Shown here piece after piece: positions 57,917-64,000 of a stretch of 64,000 nt of DNA. Every line of letters begins with the position of its first letter. Position 1 is the stretch's first letter. Source of the stretch: Acanthochlamys bracteata (lineage: Eukaryota; Streptophyta; Magnoliopsida; Pandanales; Velloziaceae); NCBI GenBank assembly GCA_019914995.1, contig CM034128.1, forward strand, positions 374,501 to 438,500, read 5' to 3'. Position numbers and translations under genes: made by a program. The notes below the pieces were generated by a model. It was not told the DNA's origin. It made no database searches and saw only the letters and a program-made list of their open reading frames with translations.

Positions 57917-59191
57917 ATTTTCAACAGCCTTTATAAGACTGATGAGGTCCTTGAATCCTGTGTTCATCAGGTTTTTACCGATTTAGAGTTCTTGTCTCGG
58001 AAGTAGTTCTTTCTTTTCAACATAAATGCCTACGTTTTCTCTGTTTGTTCATGCTTGGTGCCTAAATTTTGTCAGATTGCTCCTTTTTCCTCAGAACATG
58101 ATTATGAGAGCTTAGACCTCTTAAGAAGGCTATATATGTTTTCAACTTTTCAAGTAAAGTAATCCATCATGGTTTAGTTTAGTTTAGATCGTGTTCATTA
58201 GTATTTCCATGTCTATTGAAATTGTGCGCTAATGCTAGCTTTGCTTTGCGTATGATTATCAAAGCACATTTAAAGTCTTTCTATATAAACAAGCTAAATC
58301 TTTTTAGACTCGCAATGTTTTAATAAACAAAGTATGTCAGCTTAAAGTTTAACATACATCATTAAAACGTTGGAACAACAGGGTGCTCGTCAATTAGTTG
58401 ATAATCGTTGTGAATGAGGCAGTCATCTCCATGTTTCTCGGATCAGCGAGACTTGGAGCTGCTAGAGCTACACGAAACGGTAAGATTTTTCGTGGTTCTT
58501 TTCGAAGAACGAGTTTTTTTTGTTAGCTTACAAATTAATAAAAATTATATAATTATATTTTAAAATTTTTTAAATAAAAAATTAATAACAAGTTACTGTT
58601 TTTAGTAGACAGTCGTGTCAATTTACTTTTTTTGTTAGCTTACATTATTATTTTTTAATTTATTTTTTATCGAATTAAATTCTACAAAACTTAGTTTTTT
58701 GAAATTTATTTAGTACCGATTAAAACACACTTTAAGTTGCTGTAGCCTATGGGAGATCAATAATTTTGTCTCCTAAGTTGCATTTGAAACAAATATAAGT
58801 CAATTTAGTTAATGCGCAAATTGATGGATGTCAATTTTGGACAAATTTTTTAGTCCAAATAATGATGAAGATAAAAATTCTTCAACTTTGCAGATGTTTT
58901 CCTAGAAGGAATTTTGCTGGACCTTATCTCAAATGCATTACGAATATTACCAAAGCTTTTGAGAGCAGAATATCATCTTTTTGCATCTCTTCCTTCACAA
59001 AATTTTCAAAACGAATCTACACGAGTCGTGCAGGAAGAACAACAACACTGAACCACAATCCTCAAAAGAGCAACCGAAGTTCTCCTATATATTCTTCTCA
59101 TTCCTTTCTCAAATGTGCATTCTAACTTTGAACACTACAAGTCTACAACTATTTTTCACTAGCTGCTTCAACAACCATCCTGCTTGCAACA
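57917..59191. other. Intergenic; sHSP upstream region
   Basis: This is the 3' UTR of the envelope gene followed by A/T-rich DNA. The 87-codon ORF at 58862-59125 overlaps the presumed promoter of the heat shock gene and is not a recognisable protein. A TATA element (TATATATT, 59086-59093) lies about 100 bp before the heat shock start codon. I could not find a perfect heat-shock element by eye. Confidence 0.45.
59086..59093 (+). promoter_or_regulatory. TATA box of small heat shock gene
   Basis: CCTATATATTC lies about 100 bp upstream of the ATG at 59192, consistent with a 60-75 nt leader. Confidence 0.55.
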
Positions 59192-59668
59192 ATGTCGATC
59201 ATTCCATTCTTCCGCAGACACAACAAAGGTAATAACACTACAATAAGCAATCATCCCGCAGATGACTACAACAATATTGAAATCTGGGATCAGTTTGAGA
59301 GTTTCCCTTTTAGTATGCCTATTGTGATGCCTATAACGACCGGACAAATGGACTGGAAGGAGACGCCGGGCGCGCACGTCTTCATAGCCGACATGCCTGG
59401 AGTCAAGAAGGAAGAAATCAAAATTGAGGTTGAAGAAGAAAAGATACTGAAGATAAGCGGGCAGAGGTTCAGAGGGAGTGAAGAGAAGCATGAGAAGTGG
59501 CATAGGGCGGAAAGGTATGTGGATAAGTTCCACAGGGGTGTTAAGTTGCCCCCGAATACTAGCCTAGAAGGCGCGAAAGCCGTGCTTGAGAACGGAGTCC
59601 TTACTGTGGTTGTGCCTAAAGTCCATGAGACTAAGGCACAAGGGTGGTCGATCCCCATAGCAGGGTGA
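59192..59668 (+). CDS. Small heat shock protein (HSP20), cytosolic class I-like
   Basis: An intronless 158-residue protein (about 18 kDa). The start MSIIPFF and IWDQFESFPF (31-40) resemble the N-terminal arm of class I sHSPs (MSxIPSFF, VWDPFxxFPF). There is no signal or transit peptide. The alpha-crystallin domain runs from about 52 to 143: MDWKETPGAHVFIADMPGVK, KEEIKIEVEEEKILKISGQR, EKWHRAERYVDKFHRGVKLP, and the signature ENGVLTVVVPK. The C-terminal anchor WSIPIAG has the I-x-I motif needed for oligomer assembly. sHSPs are ATP-independent holdases that keep heat-denatured proteins soluble. The sequence is diverged from standard class I members (for example RYVDKFHRG in place of RSSGKFxRR), so it may be an atypical member. 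Its stop codon lies inside a tandem 15-bp duplication. Confidence 0.9.
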   Translation: MSIIPFFRRHNKGNNTTISNHPADDYNNIEIWDQFESFPFSMPIVMPITTGQMDWKETPGAHVFIADMPGVKKEEIKIEVEEEKILKISGQRFRGSEEKHEKWHRAERYVDKFHRGVKLPPNTSLEGAKAVLENGVLTVVVPKVHETKAQGWSIPIAG

Positions 59669-59692
59669 AACATGTACGGGTGAAACATGTAC
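59663..59692 (+). repeat. Tandem 15-bp duplication over the sHSP stop codon
   Basis: GGGTGAAACATGTAC occurs twice, back to back and without mismatch. The first copy contains the TGA that ends the heat shock protein. The second carries another TGA in the same frame, so read-through would add only Asn-Met-Tyr-Gly. Confidence 0.95.
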
Positions 59693-59708
59693 GACTTCTA
59701 TATAGCAA

Positions 59709-59714
59709 AATAAA
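59709..59714 (+). terminator. Likely poly(A) signal of sHSP gene
   Basis: AATAAA lies 40 bp after the stop codon, the only exact hexamer close to the gene end. Confidence 0.5.
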
Positions 59715-60065
59715 GCTTTGTATCAGCAATATTGCATGAAATATATTATCAGTCATAATGGTATTTGTAACATTTGGTATGACTATTATATGTAAAGGTG
59801 AAGGATCTGTATACACACCCAATAAGGACCAAAAAAATAATGCCTTAGTAGGGGACGTACCATTATTAACCTTTGTATCATTGTTCGTTCTTCTTTTAAG
59901 TACACCTAAATAATAATGAAACACTATGTGCTGTGATTTACTTAGTTTAATTAAAAAGAGGAAAGAAGCTTGATTCTTTTGGCAACCTCTGCAAGAAAGA
60001 ATTTATGGGTGTCACATGATGGAGTATCTAATCTTGGTTTATTTTCGTTAAAAATCTAAAAAGTT

Positions 60066-60165
60066 GATGCTAGGCTAGATCGATCTATCTTTTTGTTTTG
60101 TGCCTAAGCTAGGACGTTTCTAGCTAGGCACAAAACAAAAAGATAGATCGATCTAGCCTAGCATC
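60066..60165. repeat. Near-perfect 45-bp inverted repeat (hairpin)
   Basis: The left arm 60066-60111 (GATGCTAGGCTAGATCGATC ... GTGCCTAAGCTA) is the exact reverse complement of 60121-60165 apart from one extra A in the left arm. The loop is nine bases (60112-60120). The right arm is followed at 60168-60179 by a further direct copy of the CTAGGCACAAAA part. No open reading frame crosses it and no target duplication is visible. Confidence 0.95.
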
Positions 60166-60199
60166 ACCTAGGCACAAAAGGGCGCCTTTCTTTTGTTTT

Positions 60200-60974
60200 T
60201 GTTTTTTGTCTATCTATTATTGGTAGTTAGTTTGCTTTCTGCTCGGAATGATAAGAAGCTTTACCCACTGTTATTTACGAGTATTAACGAAATCGTTTGG
60301 AAAAAATTATTTAAAGTATAATAATTTTTTTTTTTTAAATTTAGTAAAACTTTGAAAAAGTGTTTTATCTGGTAACTTAAAAATATAATGAAAACTTACT
60401 TGAAATTAAACAACAATTCTACATCATCAAAATAATTATAAAATATTAAAAATTCGTAACAAAATGAACGCATATATATTTTTTTATTTAAAATATTATT
60501 ATGTTTGACTTTTTTTATTAAAAATTTAATTTTAACTCACTTTTAAAAAATATTTGAAAGTAATTATAAAAATTAAATTTTATTTTTTTATTTCAAAAAC
60601 TTAATAAAAATAAATAATAATAAAATCTTACGATATAAATTTTTTTTATATTTTATAAAATTTTAATAAATTTTATTAAAAAATATATAATTAAAAATAC
60701 TTTTAAAAAAGCACAATCAAAGACATTCTATAAAAAAATATAATAATTATTTTTAGTTTACTTCTTTCTTAAAAAATTGAATATAATATTATTTTAATAT
60801 TTTGTTTTAGTAATTTATTTTTGAACAAACTTATTTTCAGTTAAATAAACACGCTTTAGTAGTAAATGTTATATTATAAATTTGGAGTGAAGCTTTACTA
60901 AAAAAATTAGTTGGAAAAAAAATAACTAAAATTTTAGAAAGCAATTGGTTTTAAAAATATTCCCTAGCAAAACA
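60200..60974. other. A/T-rich intergenic, MITE-like
   Basis: Strongly A/T-rich DNA without genes. The part around 60300-60745 has inverted A/T blocks and a phrase (AGCACAATCAAAGACATTCT) related to the 9549-9830 element, but I cannot set its ends. Confidence 0.35.
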
Positions 60975-61240
60975 ATACCGTGGTGGCGCTTGAAACACGG
61001 TTACGAACGAATCGAAGATAAGATGCTATTTTCGCTTGACTTGACCGTTTGGAAACTGCGCCTCGTCGCGTGGGCGCGAAATTTAATGGGCCTGCACATG
61101 CGTCGGATCCTCGTGCGCCGCACGTGCTCTCACTCTCTCTCTCTCTCTCTCATAACGACAGAGAACAAAAGCTACCTTCTCATTAGCGGGCTTTCTCTGC
61201 TGGACCCTATCTCTGCCGTTTTGCGGAAGCAGCCCAAATT
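60975..61240. other. Orphan GC-rich island with CT repeat
   Basis: About 260 bp of distinctly higher G+C in A/T-rich surroundings. It includes a CACGTG G-box (near 61121), TGGGCC (near 61087), a CT dinucleotide run (61133-61151) and several CGCG/GCGC steps. It looks like a plant promoter plus leader, but no recognisable gene follows on either strand. The ORF 60945-61358 across it has no protein-like conservation I can see. Confidence 0.5.
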
Positions 61241-61475
61241 TGTTTTATTTAGTAGTAACTTGGCCCTTAAAATTTTTTATTTCCTGAAATTAGACATCTT
61301 TTTAAATTTTATGAGTAGTATAATAACCTTCAATAATCTTTTCAACCTTACACGATGATTTAAGTTTGAATGTTAGAGCGAATTTACTTTACTAAAATTA
61401 TTATTTAAATTTTGTTGCTCGAAAGAAGAAGAAATTTTTTTTCTGAAAATTAAAAAAGAAACTTTTTCTTATTTA

Positions 61476-61752
61476 GGACGTGTTTCGAATACACTTAATT
61501 TCAATTTTTTTCATCATAATTAGAATTTTAATCAATTCATATGTTTTAACATGTTATAGAAACTCAAAATTTCACTTCAGCATTACTATACTCTAAATAA
61601 AATTATAATAAAAAATTATACTTTTAACTTATTTTTAAAAATAATTAAAATATAAAAATTTTGAACTCACTTGCAACTATATTTTAAAAAAAAAGTTTTT
61701 ATCGTATTTTTTATTTTCGCAAAACTTAGTTATATATATTTGAAACACATCA
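61476..61752 (+). mobile_element. MITE, TTA/TAA family, copy with TTA TSD
   Basis: A 277-bp element that starts GGACGTGTTTCGAATACACT and ends ATATATTTGAAACACATCA, flanked by TTA on each side (61473-61475 and 61753-61755). The core shares TTTTGAACTCACTTGCAACT and CGCAAAACTTAGTTATATAT with the carrier-exon copy. The clean 3-bp duplication supports PIF/Harbinger (Tourist-like) origin. Confidence 0.8.
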
Positions 61753-61755
61753 TTA

Positions 61756-64000
61756 ATATTTTGATCTCAATCGAATCAATGCGCTATTGTTTGGCATTAC
61801 TTACTTACGGTGTTTATGGATCATAGGAAACATTTACAAGTATTTACAAAAAAAAAATTGACAAAAATTTTAAATATCTTATTTTATAAATAATTAAATA
61901 AATAAGCATTATATGTATAATTATTTTATAATTTACAATTTATTTATAATTTTTAATTTTATAAAAAAATTGTGCATAAATTGTTAAAGTTGAATGTTTT
62001 TTTTTTAGGGTGATAAGTGCTTCCGAAGGTGTTCTCAAATGTTCCGGATTACGTAAAATCTCTTAGGTATGTTTCACACTAGTGTTAATTATATATTAAG
62101 TACAAGTTGGTCGACGATGGTGATGTTCCTTAATTTTTTTTCTTTAATTGTAATAAATTAATGAAAGTGGGTCAGTTTAATTTGTCAACAACTTAATTAA
62201 ACATATATGTTAAAAGTTGGGATTGTCCAATGAAGAGATGATTAGGTGGAGATTATTATATATTTAGAAGCAGATGCTCGCCTGCCGTAAGGTAATTAAT
62301 TAGAAGGTGGTCCTTCTGATCACCGGTGGCGAGGTTTCCTTCATTAACGAGACTTTAGGTTTAATTGATTGAGATATATATATTGATTAATTGATTCGAA
62401 GGAGAATGCATGATCGATTCATTACACACTATTTGTTTTTTAAATTGCTTTTTATTTTTATGTTAGAGTTTTTAAGGAGTGTTTATCTTGATATTAATTA
62501 ACTTACAAAGATTACGGAGCTACTTATTTATTTCTTTTTTTTATAATAAAAAATATAAATTAATTTTAAAAATTTTTTATTTTAAAATTTTATTTTATTA
62601 ATATTTTCTAAAAATAATGTGCTTTTTGTGGCGCTCTTTTTCTTGATTTGCATGTATTTTCGGTGACTGTTGAGATTAATTTTGAAATAAAAGTTTTTTA
62701 AATAAAAAATATTATTTTTTTATTTAAAAAATAATAAAAAATTTCAATACATATAATTTTTTTATAATTTTAAATTTTAAAAAATTATTTAAATATTTAT
62801 AAAAAATATATAAAAATATGAAATATAAAATTAAAAAATTAATTTTTTTGAAATGGAAAATCAAACGCACCCGAATTTGTTGGTGATCACCTAAAAATGA
62901 CTTTTTGCTTTTGCTTGCAATTTTCGTAATAGGACCGAGTGCTGAATCATGAAGTCCCCTACCAAGTAAGCTACCCGTTACGGATAATTTATTAGAATAA
63001 AAAGTATATATAGATATTATTCTTCGACAAAATCATTGCGATAGAATATAAACTCATCGACTAATTATAATATTGCAAAGAACAATACAGTATTTTTAAA
63101 TTATATTTTTATTAAAGTGTTTAACTTTTATATAAATTGTTTAGGGTTAAAAAATTGCTCCATTGAAAGTTCACCAACTTCTAATAATTAAATCTTATGT
63201 GATATGCATGACCAGAATTCTAAAGAAGAGCTTAATTAATTATTGGGTTAAAATAACATATTAATTAGCATGTTTATATATATATATATATGTTGGCTTA
63301 AGATGAATTACTTTTTCCTAGTTGGTCGACTTATTGTTTGATTATTATATGTTTTTAAGAATAATCTACAGCATAATGACACTGACGGTAGTAGAGAGTA
63401 CAAAATAATTATATTTTTAAGTTTAGTTTAAAAAATTTTCATCATTATTTTTATAACTTTCATAAAAATTAATGAACTTTTTGTTAGATAATTTTATAAT
63501 TAAAATATTAAATGACTCTTTAAAACATTTTATAACATCCACGAGCTCGAGTTGTTTTTATTTTATAAGTGTAACATAAAATTTTAATTTTAAATATTAT
63601 TACTTTTTTGTTGGGTGAATAGTTATATCATAAACCTTGAATTAAGGACATTATCTAATATTTGACTTGACAAAGTAACAGTGAAATTTTAATCGGAAAT
63701 TAAAAACATTACACATCTCTTTCGATGAATTTAGTAATGTTAATTATTGTCTAATCATCTTGGTGCTATATATTTTAATTCTTATCATTATTCAAAAAAT
63801 TTTCTTGAACACTGCTGAAACCTTAATTATAATATCCAAGCTACTTTTAGTTAATTCTTGTTAATTAATATTTTGTTGAACTTATAAAGAGTACATTTGA
63901 AAGTGTTTATAAAATATATTTTTTTTTCAAATAAAAAATATGCCAAAAATTTTTTTATAATTTAATTTAATTTTTTACGACATGCAATTATTTATAATTT
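61756..64000. other. A/T-rich gene-free tail
   Basis: No gene, RNA or complete element is recognised. A/T-rich inverted stretches (for example 62640-62880, ending in AAATCAAACGCACCC) look like further worn MITEs. A TA run lies near 63275-63291. Confidence 0.45.

Noticed and set aside
58862-59125. An 87-codon ORF upstream of the heat shock gene
   Set aside because: It overlaps the TATA region of that gene and has no conserved pattern.
60945-61358. A 137-codon ORF across the GC-rich island
   Set aside because: It crosses a CT repeat and A/T-rich DNA, has no domain-like pattern, and its start lies in A/T-rich repeat sequence.

Overview
The window is nuclear DNA from a flowering plant, most likely a dicot. 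Genes are split by short AT-rich GT-AG introns, intergenic DNA is very AT-rich and full of small non-autonomous DNA transposons, and every recognisable protein is a plant housekeeping or plant-specific family. I cannot name the species. I see no bacterial operon, CRISPR array, rRNA or recognisable tRNA gene, and no intact autonomous transposon or virus-like element.

Layout. About 1-3.2 kb holds coding-like scraps of a decayed, unidentified gene, and a small unrecognised ORF lies near 3.6 kb. At 6.5-7.4 kb (+) is a VQ-motif protein of the IKU1/VQ9 type with a repeat-rich 5' leader. At 10.4-10.8 kb (-) is a secreted glycine-rich protein. At 11.7-14.2 kb (-) is an AMMECR1-domain protein in five exons. 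It is divergent from the 26S proteasome ATPase RPT1 at 15.3-19.7 kb (+) in ten exons. At 20.4-21.0 kb (+) is an intronless ATL-type RING-H2 ubiquitin ligase. At 22.9-27.7 kb (+) is the alpha subunit of PPi-dependent phosphofructokinase in 19 exons. At 28.1-29.4 kb (-) is a freshly broken BOU-type mitochondrial carrier carrying a MITE in its exon. At 30.2-54.6 kb (-) is a complete callose synthase 10 (GSL8) gene; I traced 51 exons that join into one frame of about 1,911 residues. Divergent from it, at 55.7-57.9 kb (+), is a small plastid inner-envelope-type protein in five exons. At 59.2-59.7 kb (+) is an intronless small heat shock protein. The last 4 kb is AT-rich with MITEs, a striking 45-bp hairpin and an orphan GC-rich island.

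The genes are independent units, not a pathway cluster. The window's main story is structural. One MITE family (ends GGACGTGTTT, 3-bp TTA/TAA target duplications, about 280-330 bp) recurs at least five times. It sits in an exon of the BOU pseudogene and in both divergent promoter regions. Two further elements, one with a clean 9-bp target duplication and one a long foldback, lie side by side in a single callose synthase intron. I found no convincing new multi-gene system. The most unusual unexplained item is the near-perfect hairpin at 60066-60165.
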